Shown here in pieces: positions 25,460 through 33,775 of a DNA stretch of 64,000 nt (positions within the stretch are counted from its first letter, which is position 1; each line of letters starts with the position of its first letter). The notes beneath the pieces were generated by a model. The model was not told where the DNA came from and made no database searches. It was given only the letters and a program-made list of their open reading frames with translations. The DNA is from CAZENU01 sp965222125 (GTDB taxonomy: Bacteria > Chloroflexota > Dehalococcoidia > Lucifugimonadales > CAZENU01), in NCBI GenBank assembly GCA_965222125.1, contig CBDCTC010000005.1, forward strand, positions 372,001-436,000, in the 5' to 3' direction. The translations under genes were made by a program, and so were the position numbers.

Positions 25460-26442
25460 CTATGCGTAACTCCCAAGCGCGGCAGCGTCGCGGGTCCAGG
25501 CGGTGTCATCTAACCTGGGCTCTCGATTTCTGGATTCCGGCTCAAGCCCGGAATGACGGTTGTGCAAACGTCTCCAAGGGCGCGGGCAGCCGTTATCCGT
25601 GCCGCTTCCCCATCCTGCGGGAGGGCCGTCTCCACCGTCGCCGGCCCGCGATGCCGCGAGTCCGAGCAGGGGTAGCGCCATCAGGGCCGCGTCGCCCGCA
25701 CCGCCGAAGGCCAAGCCGCCCTTTATCGCGGTGCCGCCGCCGCCGGAGTCCCGAATGTCCGAGTCTTCGGCCGGCGGCGTGGGCGTGGGCGTGTTCGTTG
25801 GCGTCGGGGGTGGGATGACGGTCAGCGTGCTGGTGGGAGAGCCGATCGGGGTCGAGTCGAACGGACAGACGTCACCGACGTTGACCCGAAGCCATTCATC
25901 CACTGTCGGAAGGCGTCGTCGGCGGAGGCGCAGAGGCCGGCGTTGTCATCGAAGTAGAGCTCCGTCAAAGCCGAAAGCTCGGTTAGAACGTGACAAAGCG
26001 CCCCGCTCAACTGGTTGCCGTAGAGACGTAGCACTGCCAGGTTGGATAGCCTGCCGAGCTCCGTCGGTACCTGTCCAGTAAGCCGGTTACCGTCAAGGTG
26101 CAGCAATGCCAGGTTGGACAGGGTACCGAGCGCCATAGGAATCTGCCTGCTCAGGCGGTTCTCAGAAAGGCTCAGCTCGCTGACGAGTCCGATGTCGTCC
26201 GTAGCGACGCCGTACCAGGTGCCGAGCGGCTCGTCGCTGAGCCAGTTGGCGTTGTTGATCCGGTTAGGGCCATCGGTGGCGTTGTAGAGCGCGATCAGGG
26301 CGTCTCGATAGCTGGAGGGCGAGCCCGTCTGCGCGGCCGTGGGTGTCGTGGCTATCAGGGTGAATAGCAGGGCCAGCGTGATCGAGACCGCCCGAGGCGT
26401 GAGCTTGACGTTCGCTGCGAATTTGCCCCCCGTCCAAGCCAC
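25460..26442 (-). pseudogene. Leucine-rich-repeat surface protein, split by a frameshift
   Basis: The 5' part (26442 to about 25890) encodes a signal peptide (ALLFTLIATTPTAAQ), a WY-containing cap and plant-type LRRs (LSLSENRLSRQIP, LHLDGNRLTGQVP, LRLYGNQLSGAL), then AGLCASADDAF. In the next frame the sequence continues as DEWLRVNVGDVCPFDS, the usual continuation of this family, then a Pro/Thr linker and a C-terminal hydrophobic stretch (ALMALPLLGLAAS) that could anchor it. A one-base change near 25885-25900 therefore separates the two parts. The last 40 codons run through a dispersed repeat. It lies 172 bases downstream of the beta-lactamase-like gene. It could be a real pseudogene or a sequence error. 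Confidence 0.7.
25525..25560. repeat. Short dispersed palindromic repeat
   Basis: ATTCCGG (25534-25540) and CCGGAAT (25548-25554) flank seven bases, in a TGGATTCCGG...CCGGAATGACGG context. The same unit occurs at 34147-34175. Translated, it gives the HSGLEPESRN tail of the LRR gene, a known sign of REP-like elements. Confidence 0.7.
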
Positions 26443-26614
26443 CCGCCGCCCCCTTAGACTGACTGCCGCCGCCGATCGCCATCAGTTCCGGCCCCATTGC
26501 GATAGGCGTGGCGACCGCCCTTGTCACATCGTATCACCCGACCCGTGTGCCACCAAAAGGTGCGGGGATGGGCGTCGTGAGCCGGTTGTCTCGCGCGGCC
26601 GGATAGCCGTCGGG

Positions 26615-27481
26615 CTACGGGTTGAACGCGTCGTAGACCGCTCCGGAGACGGCGGCCATGGCAAGGTCGACGTGGAGCTGCTCGCCGTCGACCTGCTTCG
26701 CCATGATCGCTGTGGCGTAAGGTCCTGACGGCGAGTAGACGACACCGACGTCGCACCGCACCGAGTGGTAGCCGCCGGTCTTGTTCGCCACCGCGGTGCC
26801 GGGCGGCAGCAGCAGCGGGATGATCGTGTTGAGCTGCTGGCGTTTCAGGATGTCGAAGAAGGTCTCTCTCGACGACGGCGACAGCACGTCGCCGCGGTGC
26901 GCGGTCTCCAGCAGTTCGCACATGTCGTCCGGCGACGAGACGTCGGACTTCTCCTCGTCGAGGGCGTCGGCATCGAGGTCGAACTCCCGCTTGCGCATCC
27001 TGTCAGCGACCATGGCGTACGTGTGGCTCGGGTCCCGCGGGTCGAGGCCCACGATGCTGTAGAGGAGCTCGCGGGTCGACATCGGTATGCGGGTCCTGGT
27101 CAGGCCCAGCTCTCGGATTGTCGCGCTCAGGCTGTCTCGGCCGACCATCTCGTAGAGGAAGTCGGTCGCGGCGTTGTCGCTGACGATGATCATCAGCATA
27201 GCCAGGTCGCGTACGGTGGGACGCAGGCCGGCCTCCAGCTCCTTCAGCACGCCGGACCCAGACACCCTCATCGCGTCCGTGAGCTCTACACGCTCCGACA
27301 GGTCGATCCCCCCGCGGTCGATCTGTCGGAAGAGCTCCAGCAGCAGGGGTATCTTTAGGGTGCTGGCGGTGAAGAACGCCGCATCCGCGTTGCGTCGTAT
27401 CTGCGCACGGGTATCGAAGTGCCGCGCGGCGACTCCTACCACACCGGGGACTTTCGCGATAGCTTCTTGGACGGAGCTCAT
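26615..27481 (-). CDS. Class A beta-lactamase-fold serine hydrolase, without signal peptide
   Basis: 288 residues. The three active-site motifs are in order: STLK at 40-43 (SxxK), SDN at 101-103 and KTG at 234-236. The region where class A enzymes have the ExxLN omega loop (here STRELLYSIVGLDPRDP) lacks a clear Glu166, so efficient penicillin deacylation is doubtful. No signal peptide precedes the domain, yet its substrate in true beta-lactamases is periplasmic. A role as a cytosolic esterase, amidase or peptidase is as likely. It stands between the LRR gene and a Gfo/Idh/MocA gene on the same strand. Confidence 0.82.
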   Translation of the reverse strand: MSSVQEAIAKVPGVVGVAARHFDTRAQIRRNADAAFFTASTLKIPLLLELFRQIDRGGIDLSERVELTDAMRVSGSGVLKELEAGLRPTVRDLAMLMIIVSDNAATDFLYEMVGRDSLSATIRELGLTRTRIPMSTRELLYSIVGLDPRDPSHTYAMVADRMRKREFDLDADALDEEKSDVSSPDDMCELLETAHRGDVLSPSSRETFFDILKRQQLNTIIPLLLPPGTAVANKTGGYHSVRCDVGVVYSPSGPYATAIMAKQVDGEQLHVDLAMAAVSGAVYDAFNP

Positions 27482-27544
27482 GACGTCCTCCTCCTCATGA
27501 CCGCGCAGGGTCGATGTCGGTGTAATCCCGCCGGGGCGCGGCGT

Positions 27545-28600
27545 CTACTCGTTGCCCCATGGAAAGGACTCGATGCGCTGCGTGCGGTCGGAAACGGGAT
27601 AGCCGACGCGTGCGCCCCCGGCTCGATCCGAGACGTGGATGGCGAACCCCATCTCGGTCGACCTGCGCGCCTCGTCGACGTCGCATGACGTCGACCCGCC
27701 GCTCCTGACGGCGTCCGCTAGATCCTGTACGGCGGCGCGGCCGGCCAACCATCCCTCGTTCTCCTCAGGCAGCGGGAGCTTGGTGCTCCGGCTTCGCGAA
27801 TCGTTCAGCGTGTAGTACGCCTCGACGTTCTCGTACTCGTCGTTGCCAATTGCGAAGGCGACCAGGCTGCCTTCAGTTCCCGACACCGTGTACGACATCC
27901 CCGACAGGCCTTCCGGCATGGTGGCGACGTGGACTCCGTTGTCCAGACGTGTCCAGGACCTGCCGGGCGGGTCCTGGCGCCGCCTCGAGTCAGGGCCGTC
28001 GCCGCTCACGTCCTCGACGTGGCCGCTGGTCCACACGGGCTCGTGATCGCCGGCCAGCGTCAGGGCGGTATCGTACCAGTGGCAGGCGTGGTTGATGAGG
28101 TTCGGGGCGCCGTAGGCGGTGACGGCGGTGACCTCGCCGACGATGCCGTCGCGCAGGTAGTCTCGGATGGCCCGGTAGGAGGCGAACCACCGCCGGTCCA
28201 GTAGAAACGCCAAGGCGACCTGCCTCTCTGTGCATGCTGAGACTATCCGGTCGGTCTCCTCCAGACTGGTCGCGAGAGGCTTCTCGCAGGCTATGCCTCT
28301 CACGCCGGTGTTTGCGGCGGTCTCGATCTGGTCCGCGTGCATGGTCTGGCGTGTCGCGATGCACACTATGTCGGGCGCCGTCTCGGCGAGCATGCGGTCG
28401 TAGTCGCCGTAGGCCGGCATCTCGCCCCACGTGTCGCGCCAGACGGCGCGGAACCGCTCTCGAGTCGCCTGGTCTTTGTCGAACACGGCGACGACGGTCG
28501 TGTCGGGCGCCCTTGCGAAGCCGTTGGCCCAGTTGTGCCCTCGGTTGGCCGTGTCCAGCATCCTGTGGCAACCCGCTATCGCAACCCTCAGCTTGTCCAT
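27545..28600 (-). CDS. Gfo/Idh/MocA family oxidoreductase
   Basis: 351 residues. N-terminal VAIAGCHRMLDTANRGHNWANGF is an atypical glycine loop with an insertion; then TTVVAVFDKD, PDIVCIATRQTMHADQ, and the catalytic-lysine segment GIACEKPLATSLEE. The C-terminal domain has NLINHACHWYDTAL, with the family H-x-x-D spacing. The frame is open upstream to 28777, but GGGAGG precedes the ATG at 28600, where similarity begins. A sugar or cyclitol substrate is likely but not identifiable. A distant relative lies at 21529-22566. Confidence 0.85.
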   Translation of the reverse strand: MDKLRVAIAGCHRMLDTANRGHNWANGFARAPDTTVVAVFDKDQATRERFRAVWRDTWGEMPAYGDYDRMLAETAPDIVCIATRQTMHADQIETAANTGVRGIACEKPLATSLEETDRIVSACTERQVALAFLLDRRWFASYRAIRDYLRDGIVGEVTAVTAYGAPNLINHACHWYDTALTLAGDHEPVWTSGHVEDVSGDGPDSRRRQDPPGRSWTRLDNGVHVATMPEGLSGMSYTVSGTEGSLVAFAIGNDEYENVEAYYTLNDSRSRSTKLPLPEENEGWLAGRAAVQDLADAVRSGGSTSCDVDEARRSTEMGFAIHVSDRAGGARVGYPVSDRTQRIESFPWGNE

Positions 28601-28739
28601 CTTGTCGCCTCCCGCGAGCCGGTAGCGTTCCCTGTTCGGGGCAGTCGTTGGGCCCATCATACGGGAACGCGGGAACGGCCTGGGCGACAGGGCTCGTTTG
28701 ACCGGGCTTTGACTCGACGCCGCGATACCCGGATTCGTG

Positions 28740-28768
28740 TTGACCTCGAACGCGGCGTTCGTTAGAAT
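28740..28768 (+). promoter_or_regulatory. Promoter of the tRNA-Thr(TGT) gene
   Basis: TTGACC (28740-28745), 17-base spacer, TAGAAT (28763-28768). Both hexamers are five of six to consensus. It sits 88 bases before the tRNA. Confidence 0.65.
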
Positions 28769-28856
28769 CGTTGACACGAGGCTAGTGCCGGCCAGCCGGC
28801 TGCTAGCCGCCTTTGTGTTCTGCGGGAGCGACCGCCATTCTCGCGTAGGCTTGCCG

Positions 28857-28929
28857 GCCCCAGTGGCGCAATGGCAGCGCAGCCGATTTGTAATCGGCAG
28901 GTTAGTGGGTTCGAGTCCCCTCTGGGGCT
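28857..28929 (+). tRNA. tRNA-Thr (anticodon TGT)
   Basis: 73-base cloverleaf. Acceptor GCCCCAG pairs with CTGGGGC (28922-28928); anticodon stem GCCGA/TCGGC with loop TTTGTAA, giving anticodon TGT; T arm GTGGG-TTCGAGT-CCC. CCA is not encoded. First of three tRNAs ahead of tuf, the arrangement seen in many bacterial tufB regions. Confidence 0.93.
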
Positions 28930-28969
28930 GCTCGTCCTCCCAGGGCCGGGCGGGCTAAGCGATTCGGCC

Positions 28970-28999
28970 TTGGATTCGGCAAAACCGCTGTGCTAAACT
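28970..28999 (+). promoter_or_regulatory. Promoter upstream of tRNA-Tyr
   Basis: TTGGAT (28970-28975), 18-base spacer, TAAACT (28994-28999) with TGC just before the -10 (extended type). It lies 17 bases from the tRNA-Tyr 5' end, so it could drive tRNA-Tyr, tRNA-Thr and tuf. Confidence 0.5.
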
Positions 29000-29016
29000 G
29001 GCTTGCGCCCATTTCT

Positions 29017-29104
29017 GGAGGGGTGGGTGAGTGGTTAATACCACCAGACTGTAAATCTGGCGCCCGGAAGGGCTACGTAGGTTCGAATCCTACCCCCTCC
29101 ACCA
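29017..29104 (+). tRNA. tRNA-Tyr (anticodon GTA)
   Basis: 88 bases, class II tRNA with a long variable arm. Acceptor GGAGGGG pairs with CCCCTCC (29094-29100), anticodon stem CAGA/TCTG with loop CTGTAAA giving GTA, T arm GTAGG-TTCGAAT-CCTAC. Unlike the two neighbouring tRNAs, the 3' CCA is encoded (29102-29104). Confidence 0.94.
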
Positions 29105-29134
29105 GGCAAACGGAAAAGGCACCGAACAAACCGG

Positions 29135-29207
29135 GCCCACATAGCTCAGGCGGTAGAGCGCGTTCTTGGTAAGAACGAGGTCAGCAGTTCGACTCTGCTT
29201 GTGGGCT
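29135..29207 (+). tRNA. tRNA-Thr (anticodon GGT)
   Basis: 73 bases. Acceptor GCCCACA pairs with TGTGGGC (29200-29206), D stem GCTC/GAGC, anticodon stem CGTTC/GAACG with loop TTGGTAA giving GGT, T arm GCAG-TTCGACT-CTGC. CCA not encoded. It ends 22 bases before tuf. Confidence 0.94.
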
Positions 29208-29229
29208 TAGATCAATAGCGAGGGGACCA

Positions 29230-30429
29230 ATGGCGAGACAAAAGTTCATCAGGGACAAACCACACGTAAACGTCGGCACGATCGGTCACGTCGACCACGG
29301 CAAGACCACTCTGACGGCGGCGATCACGAAGACGCTGGCAACCGAGGGCTTGGCGGACTACCGCCCGTTCGATTCGATCGACAACGCGCCTGAGGAGCGG
29401 GAACGCGGCGTCACGATCGCGATCCAGCACGTCGAATACCAGACCGACGCCCGGCACTACGCCCACGTCGACTGCCCTGGGCACGCCGACTACATCAAGA
29501 ACATGATCACCGGGGCCGCGCAGATGGACGGCGCAATTCTGGTCGTCAGTGCGCCCGACGGCCCGATGCCGCAGACGCGGGAGCACATCCTGCTGGCACG
29601 CCAGGTCCAGGTACCGAACATCGTCGTCGCGCTGAACAAGATCGACGCGATGGACGACGAAGAGTTGCTTGAGCTTGTCGAGATGGAGCTCCGCGAGCTG
29701 CTGACCGAGTACGACTTCCCCGGCGAGGATATTCCGATCGTTCGGGTCAGCGCACTCAATGCCCTCGAGGCCGAGGACACGTCTAGAGAGTCCGAGTGGG
29801 GTAAGGGCATCTGGGAGCTCATGGACGCGGTAGACTCCTACATCCCGGTTCCGGAGCGCCCGAAAAACATGCCGCTCATCATGCCTGTCGAGGACGTGTT
29901 CAGCATCAAGGGCCGTGGCACAGTCGTGACCGGCCGCGTCGAGCAGGGCATGGTGAGGACCGGCCAGACGATCGAGATCATCGGCATCAAGGATACCGTG
30001 TCGACCGTGGTCACCGGCGTAGAGATGTTTCACAAAACCCTCGACGAGGGCGAGCCGGGAGACGCCGTCGGCGTGCTGCTGAGGGGCATCGAGCGCGGCG
30101 ACGTCGAGCGCGGGCAGGTCATCGCGGACCCCGGCAGCATCAAGCCGCACAACGAGGCCGAGGCGCAGGTCTACGTCCTGACGAAAGAGGAGGGAGGCCG
30201 TCACAAGCCGTTCTTCAGCGGCTACAAGCCGCAGTTCTACATCCGCACGACCGACGTCACGGGCGAGATCGAGCTGCCCGAGGGCGTCGAGATGGTCATG
30301 CCCGGCGACAACATCAAGATGAAGCTCAAGCTGATGACCCCGGTCGCGATGGCCGAGCAGTTGCGATTCGCCGTGCGCGAGGGCGGCAGGACCGTCGGCT
30401 CAGGGGTGATCATCGAGGTGATAAACTAG
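29230..30429 (+). CDS. tuf: Translation elongation factor Tu
   Basis: 399 residues. GTPase that brings aminoacyl-tRNA to the ribosome. G1 GHVDHGKTT, switch I region ending RERGVTIA, G3 DCPGHADY, G4 NKID and G5-like SALN are all present, followed by beta-barrel domains 2 and 3 with GRGTVVTGRVEQG and KPQFYIRTTDVTG. Preceded by AGGGGA and 22 bases after tRNA-Thr. rpmG starts 3 bases after the stop, so tuf, rpmG, secE, nusG and the L11-L1 genes probably form one transcription unit. Confidence 0.98.
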   Translation: MARQKFIRDKPHVNVGTIGHVDHGKTTLTAAITKTLATEGLADYRPFDSIDNAPEERERGVTIAIQHVEYQTDARHYAHVDCPGHADYIKNMITGAAQMDGAILVVSAPDGPMPQTREHILLARQVQVPNIVVALNKIDAMDDEELLELVEMELRELLTEYDFPGEDIPIVRVSALNALEAEDTSRESEWGKGIWELMDAVDSYIPVPERPKNMPLIMPVEDVFSIKGRGTVVTGRVEQGMVRTGQTIEIIGIKDTVSTVVTGVEMFHKTLDEGEPGDAVGVLLRGIERGDVERGQVIADPGSIKPHNEAEAQVYVLTKEEGGRHKPFFSGYKPQFYIRTTDVTGEIELPEGVEMVMPGDNIKMKLKLMTPVAMAEQLRFAVREGGRTVGSGVIIEVIN

Positions 30430-30432
30430 GCA

Positions 30433-30600
30433 ATGGCACGCAAAGGCGACGCTCGCTCACTCATCACGCTCGGCTGCACGGACTGTCGGGAGCGCACGTA
30501 CTCGTCCAGCAAGAACCGGCGAAACGATCCCGACCGCCTAGAGTTGAAGAAGTTCTGCCCCAGGTGCCGGTCGCATAAGATGCACCGAGAGGTACGGTAG
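30433..30600 (+). CDS. rpmG: 50S ribosomal protein L33
   Basis: 55 residues. Small zinc-binding large-subunit protein. ITLGCTDCRERTYSSSKNRRN is the L33 core; the two CxxC pairs (CTDC near residue 15 and CPRC near residue 42) make this the zinc-containing form. The last residues are MHREVR. It fits exactly between tuf and secE, 3 bases after one and 5 bases before the other. Cysteine-free paralogues, which serve under zinc limitation elsewhere, are not visible here. Confidence 0.93.
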   Translation: MARKGDARSLITLGCTDCRERTYSSSKNRRNDPDRLELKKFCPRCRSHKMHREVR

Positions 30601-30605
30601 CGTCG

Positions 30606-30842
30606 ATGGCCAGAATCTCAAGCCCGACCAGCCGCATCAACCCTGAGGCGGCGCGCCGGGCCCTCACTCTCCGGTACTTCTCCGAGGCGTTCGCCGAGTT
30701 GCGTCGCGTCACGTGGCCGTCGCGCCAGGAGACGGTGCGCCTGTCGATCATGGTCATCGCGGTCGCGATGGCCGTCGGCATCATACTGGGCGTAATCGAC
30801 CTCGGCTTCTCCAGACTCATGGACCTGATCCTGGGCACGTAG
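30606..30842 (+). CDS. secE: Preprotein translocase subunit SecE
   Basis: 78 residues with one membrane helix near residues 47-68 (IMVIAVAMAVGIILGVIDLGF, in part). The conserved amphipathic segment EAFAELRRVTWPSRQET before it is the SecE hallmark. SecE clamps the SecY channel in the inner membrane. The N-terminal 25 residues are basic and low in conservation. nusG begins 5 bases after the stop, as in most bacteria. Confidence 0.94.
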   Translation: MARISSPTSRINPEAARRALTLRYFSEAFAELRRVTWPSRQETVRLSIMVIAVAMAVGIILGVIDLGFSRLMDLILGT

Positions 30843-30847
30843 CTGCG

Positions 30848-31408
30848 ATGACACAGAACAGCGACACCGAAACGCGTTGGTACATCGTCCACACCTACTC
30901 CAGCCAGGAGGAGCGCGTTAAGAAAAACCTCGAGCTTCGTATCGAGACTATGGACGTCAAGGACCGCATCTTCCAGGTCGTAGTGCCCACGGAAGACGAG
31001 GTAGAGATCAAGGACGGACGGCGCAAGAGCGTCGCGCGGAGGGTGTTCCCCGGCTACCTGATCATCCAGATGAAGATGGACGACGAAGGCTGGTACGTCG
31101 TCCGCAACACCCCGGGAGTCACGGGATTCGTGTCGGCCGAGGACGAGAACGAGGGCCGCCCCAAGCCGGTCCCGCTGGAGGAGGCCGAAGTTCAGGCGAT
31201 CATGAACCAGATGCAGTCCTCCAAGCCGCGCGTCAGAGTGGGCTTCGAGATAGGAGAGACAGTACGCATCAAGGACGGTCCTTTCGTGGACTTCATGGGG
31301 GCCGTGGACGAAGTGCATCCCGACCGCGCGAAGGTCAAGGTGCTGGTGTCGTTCTTCGGAAGAGAGACACCCGTGGAGCTCGATTTTCTACAGGTCGAGA
31401 AGGCCTAG
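30848..31408 (+). CDS. nusG: Transcription termination/antitermination protein NusG
   Basis: 186 residues. The NGN domain has RWYIVHTYSSQEERVKKNL, RVFPGYLIIQMKMDD and VVRNTPGVTGFV. A KOW motif follows near residue 135 (ETVRIKDGPFVDFMGAVDEVHPD). NusG couples RNA polymerase to Rho or the ribosome. The frame is open further upstream, over secE, but the ATG at 30848 gives the standard N-terminus. rplK follows after 12 bases. Confidence 0.96.
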   Translation: MTQNSDTETRWYIVHTYSSQEERVKKNLELRIETMDVKDRIFQVVVPTEDEVEIKDGRRKSVARRVFPGYLIIQMKMDDEGWYVVRNTPGVTGFVSAEDENEGRPKPVPLEEAEVQAIMNQMQSSKPRVRVGFEIGETVRIKDGPFVDFMGAVDEVHPDRAKVKVLVSFFGRETPVELDFLQVEKA

Positions 31409-31420
31409 TCGGAGGGCAGC

Positions 31421-31843
31421 GTGGCTAAGAAAGTAAGTAGGATAATCAAGCTCCAGATTGAGGCGGGCAAGGCCACCCCGGCACCGCCCGTCGGTCCCGC
31501 TCTGGGTCAGTACGGCGTCAACATCATGGCGTTCGTAAAGGAGTACAACGAGCGCACGTCGTCCCAGATGGGACTGATAGTGCCGGTCTTGCTGACGGTG
31601 TACGCAGACCGCTCGTTCTCGTTCGAGATCAAGACTCCCCCGACTTCGGCGCTGCTGAAGCGGGCCGCAGGCATAGAGAAGGCGAGCGGAAGCCCCAAGG
31701 CCGAGAAGATCGCCGCCGTCCCGGAATCGGCCATCAGGGAGATCGCGGAGCAGAAGATGCGCGACCTGAACGCGGCCGACATCGAGGGCGCCATGAAGAT
31801 CGTGGCGGGCACGGCCCGCAGCATGGGAATCACGGTCGAGTAA
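31421..31843 (+). CDS. rplK: 50S ribosomal protein L11
   Basis: 140 residues. Full L11: IIKLQIEAGKATPAPPVGPALGQYGVNIM in pieces (GKATPAPPVGPALGQ), FVKEYNERTSSQMG, the FEIKTPPTSALLKRAAG linker and the C-terminal rRNA-binding segment IAEQKMRDLNAADIEGAM. GTG start with GGAGGG upstream. L11 forms the GTPase-associated region with L10 and L7/L12, which are encoded downstream. Confidence 0.97.
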   Translation: MAKKVSRIIKLQIEAGKATPAPPVGPALGQYGVNIMAFVKEYNERTSSQMGLIVPVLLTVYADRSFSFEIKTPPTSALLKRAAGIEKASGSPKAEKIAAVPESAIREIAEQKMRDLNAADIEGAMKIVAGTARSMGITVE

Positions 31844-31920
31844 CCCCGCCAACGGCTGGCCGACCGCTCGCCCGTACGGCAGGCCCGCCGCGAACGCGAA
31901 TATATAGACGGAGATAGTGG

Positions 31921-32631
31921 ATGCCTAGAGGAAAACGATACCTCGAGAGCGAGACGCTCGTCGAGGCGGAGAGAGAGTACCGGCCTGAGGAAGCCATCGC
32001 CATTGTCAGGGAGGCCGCCACGGCCAACTTCGACGAGACGGTGGAGCTTCACCTACGCACCGGCGCGGATCCGCGTCACGCGGACCAGCAGGTGAGGGGC
32101 GTCACCATTCTCCCCCACGGCGTCGGTAAGGTCGTAAGAGTGCTGGTGTTCACCGAGGGTGAGGCTCAGCTCGCGGCCGAGGGGGCGGGGGCGGACTTCG
32201 TCGGCTCGGACGATCTCGTCAAGCAGATCGAGGGCGGCTGGACCGACTTCGACGTGTCGATCGCGACGCCGGACATGATGAGCCGGGTAGGGCGCCTGGG
32301 CCGGATCCTCGGACGCCGCGGGCTGATGCCGAGTCCGAGGACGGGCACGGTGGTGCCGCCCGACGGCGTCGCCGCTGCGGTCAGAGAGGCGAAGATGGGC
32401 AGGGTGGAGTACCGCTTGGACCGAGAGGGGCTGGTGCATGTGCCGATAGGCAAGGCAAGCTTCACGGACGAGCAGCTCGTCACCAATCTGTCGGCACTCG
32501 TTGAAGACATCATCCGGGCGAGGCCGAGCGGAGTCAAAGGTCAGTTCATCAGGACGGCTTTTCTGACGAGCACCATGGGGCCCAGCATACGCATGGACGT
32601 TGCCAGTATGTCGTCCCTGACGGTAGAATAG
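31921..32631 (+). CDS. rplA: 50S ribosomal protein L1
   Basis: 236 residues, standard length. Motifs VELHLRTGADPRHADQQVRG in pieces, LPHGVGK, GADFVGSDDLVKQIEGGW, MSRVGRLGRILGRRGLMPSPRTGTV (in part) and the final TMGPSIRMD. L1 binds 23S rRNA and, in many bacteria, represses its own L11-L1 mRNA. The 77-base gap after rplK contains an AT-rich GAATATATAGAC stretch. Start ATG lies in GGAGATAGTGG. Confidence 0.97.
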   Translation: MPRGKRYLESETLVEAEREYRPEEAIAIVREAATANFDETVELHLRTGADPRHADQQVRGVTILPHGVGKVVRVLVFTEGEAQLAAEGAGADFVGSDDLVKQIEGGWTDFDVSIATPDMMSRVGRLGRILGRRGLMPSPRTGTVVPPDGVAAAVREAKMGRVEYRLDREGLVHVPIGKASFTDEQLVTNLSALVEDIIRARPSGVKGQFIRTAFLTSTMGPSIRMDVASMSSLTVE

Positions 32632-32650
32632 AACAACACAGCCGCAGACA

Positions 32651-32770
32651 GTGGGTCCCCCTTCGCAGGGGTTAAACTTCCGGCCCGCCGAGGCTAACGG
32701 AGACGGCGCCGCTTCATGTGGCGTTCGAACCCTGGGCCTGCGGCTCAGGGTCTTTTGTTATAACGAGGTG
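32651..32770 (+). promoter_or_regulatory. L10 leader (r-protein autoregulatory mRNA element)
   Basis: The segment has TTAAACTTCCGGCCCGCCGAGGCTAACGG-like core elements typical of L10 leaders (GGGGTTAAACTTCC and CGCCGAGGCTAA), directly before rplJ and ending in a terminator hairpin. L10-(L12)n binding to such leaders represses rplJL. Identification is by eye from conserved core and position. Confidence 0.72.
32729..32759 (+). terminator. Intrinsic attenuator ahead of rplJ
   Basis: Arms 32729-32738 (ACCCTGGGCC) and 32742-32751 (GGCTCAGGGT) pair over ten bases with one G-T, with a three-base loop TGC and a CTTTTGTT tail. It ends 17 bases before the rplJ start, so read-through would be controlled by the L10 leader. 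Confidence 0.75.
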
Positions 32771-32775
32771 AGCTG

Positions 32776-33312
32776 TTGCCAACCGATAAGAAACGAGAGC
32801 TGGTTGCGGAGATCCGGAAGCTCCTCGAGGGCTCCACGGTTGCCATTTCGGCCGACTACACCGGCATGTCCGTTCCGGCCATGACGGGCCTCAGGCGGGC
32901 GCTCCGCGAAACGAATGTCGAGTTCCACGTAGTCAAGAACCGCCTCACCTACCTGGCCGCCGACCAGGCCGGCAAGCCGCTCGTGAAGGGGATCGTGGAG
33001 GGGCCGACGGGGATCGCGTTCGGCTTCGACGACCCGGTGGCGCCCGCGAAGGCGATGTTGGAGTACATTCGGGCGAACCGCTCTCCGCTGAAGATCAGGG
33101 GCGCCGTGGTGGGCGACCGTCAGCTTACTCCCGAGGAGGTGTCCGCGCTCGCCCTGCTGCCCTCCCGTGATGAGCTGATCGCGCGTCTCATGGCGCAGCT
33201 GCAGTCCCCGATCACGCGGCTGGCCAGCGCGCTCAACGCGCCGCTCGCCGGCCTGGTGACCGTGCTTCACCGGGCATCCGAGTCCGCGTCCGAAACGCCG
33301 GCAGAAGCATAG
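32776..33312 (+). CDS. rplJ: 50S ribosomal protein L10
   Basis: 178 residues. Stalk-base protein that carries L7/L12 dimers. KKRELVAEIRKLL, ISADYTGMSVPAMTGLRRALR, VVKNRLTYLA and GIVEGPTGIAFGFDDP are typical. The C-terminal helix (LVTVLHRASESAS) is the L12 docking site. The start is a TTG with GAGGTGAG five bases upstream, which decides it; no ATG or GTG fits. Preceded by the L10 leader, followed by rplL. Confidence 0.96.
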   Translation: MPTDKKRELVAEIRKLLEGSTVAISADYTGMSVPAMTGLRRALRETNVEFHVVKNRLTYLAADQAGKPLVKGIVEGPTGIAFGFDDPVAPAKAMLEYIRANRSPLKIRGAVVGDRQLTPEEVSALALLPSRDELIARLMAQLQSPITRLASALNAPLAGLVTVLHRASESASETPAEA

Positions 33313-33355
33313 CGATACCGTATCCGACAACGTGGAGAAGCCGAAGGAGCGAACA

Positions 33356-33733
33356 TTGACGAACCAAGAGATCGTAGAAGCAGTCAAGGGCATGTCGGCC
33401 ATCGACCTGTCCGAGCTGGTCAAGGCCCTCGAGGAGACGTTTGGCGTGAGCGCCGCCGCGCCCGTCGCGATGGCGGCCGGCCCGGCAACCGCCGTAGCCG
33501 ACGCCCCCGAGGAAGAGGAGCAGACCGAGTTCAACATCGTGCTCAAGGAGATCGGGCCCAACAAGATCAACGTGATCAAGGCGGTCCGCTCCATGACGAC
33601 GCTCGGCCTCAAGGAGGCCAAGGAGTTGGTCGAGAGCGCTCCCGCGACCGTCAAAGAGGGCGTAGGCAAGGGCGACGCCGACCAGGCCAAGACCACGCTG
33701 GAAGAGGCGGGAGCCGTAGTCGGGGTCGAGTAA
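33356..33733 (+). CDS. rplL: 50S ribosomal protein L7/L12
   Basis: 125 residues. N-terminal dimerisation domain (TNQEIVEAVKGMSAIDLSEL), acidic Ala/Pro hinge (VADAPEEEEQ) and the C-terminal factor-binding domain with EFNIVLKEIGPNKINVIKAVR in part and TLGLKEAKELVESAP. A GTG at 33332 is in frame, but the TTG at 33356 has AAGGAG at 33344-33349, six bases away, and gives the normal N-terminus. Like rplJ it uses TTG. rpoB does not follow. Confidence 0.95.
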   Translation: MTNQEIVEAVKGMSAIDLSELVKALEETFGVSAAAPVAMAAGPATAVADAPEEEEQTEFNIVLKEIGPNKINVIKAVRSMTTLGLKEAKELVESAPATVKEGVGKGDADQAKTTLEEAGAVVGVE

Positions 33734-33775
33734 ACTTCGGCAGACGCGTCCTCCTCACGTTCCGGCGGTGCGTCC

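Noticed and set aside
28771..28776. TTGACA as a -35 for the first tRNA
   Set aside because: No -10 at 15-19 bases downstream; the TTGACC/TAGAAT pair just upstream is better.
28990..29172. Short open frame across tRNA-Tyr
   Set aside because: The region is fully explained by the tRNA and flanking tRNA-Thr.
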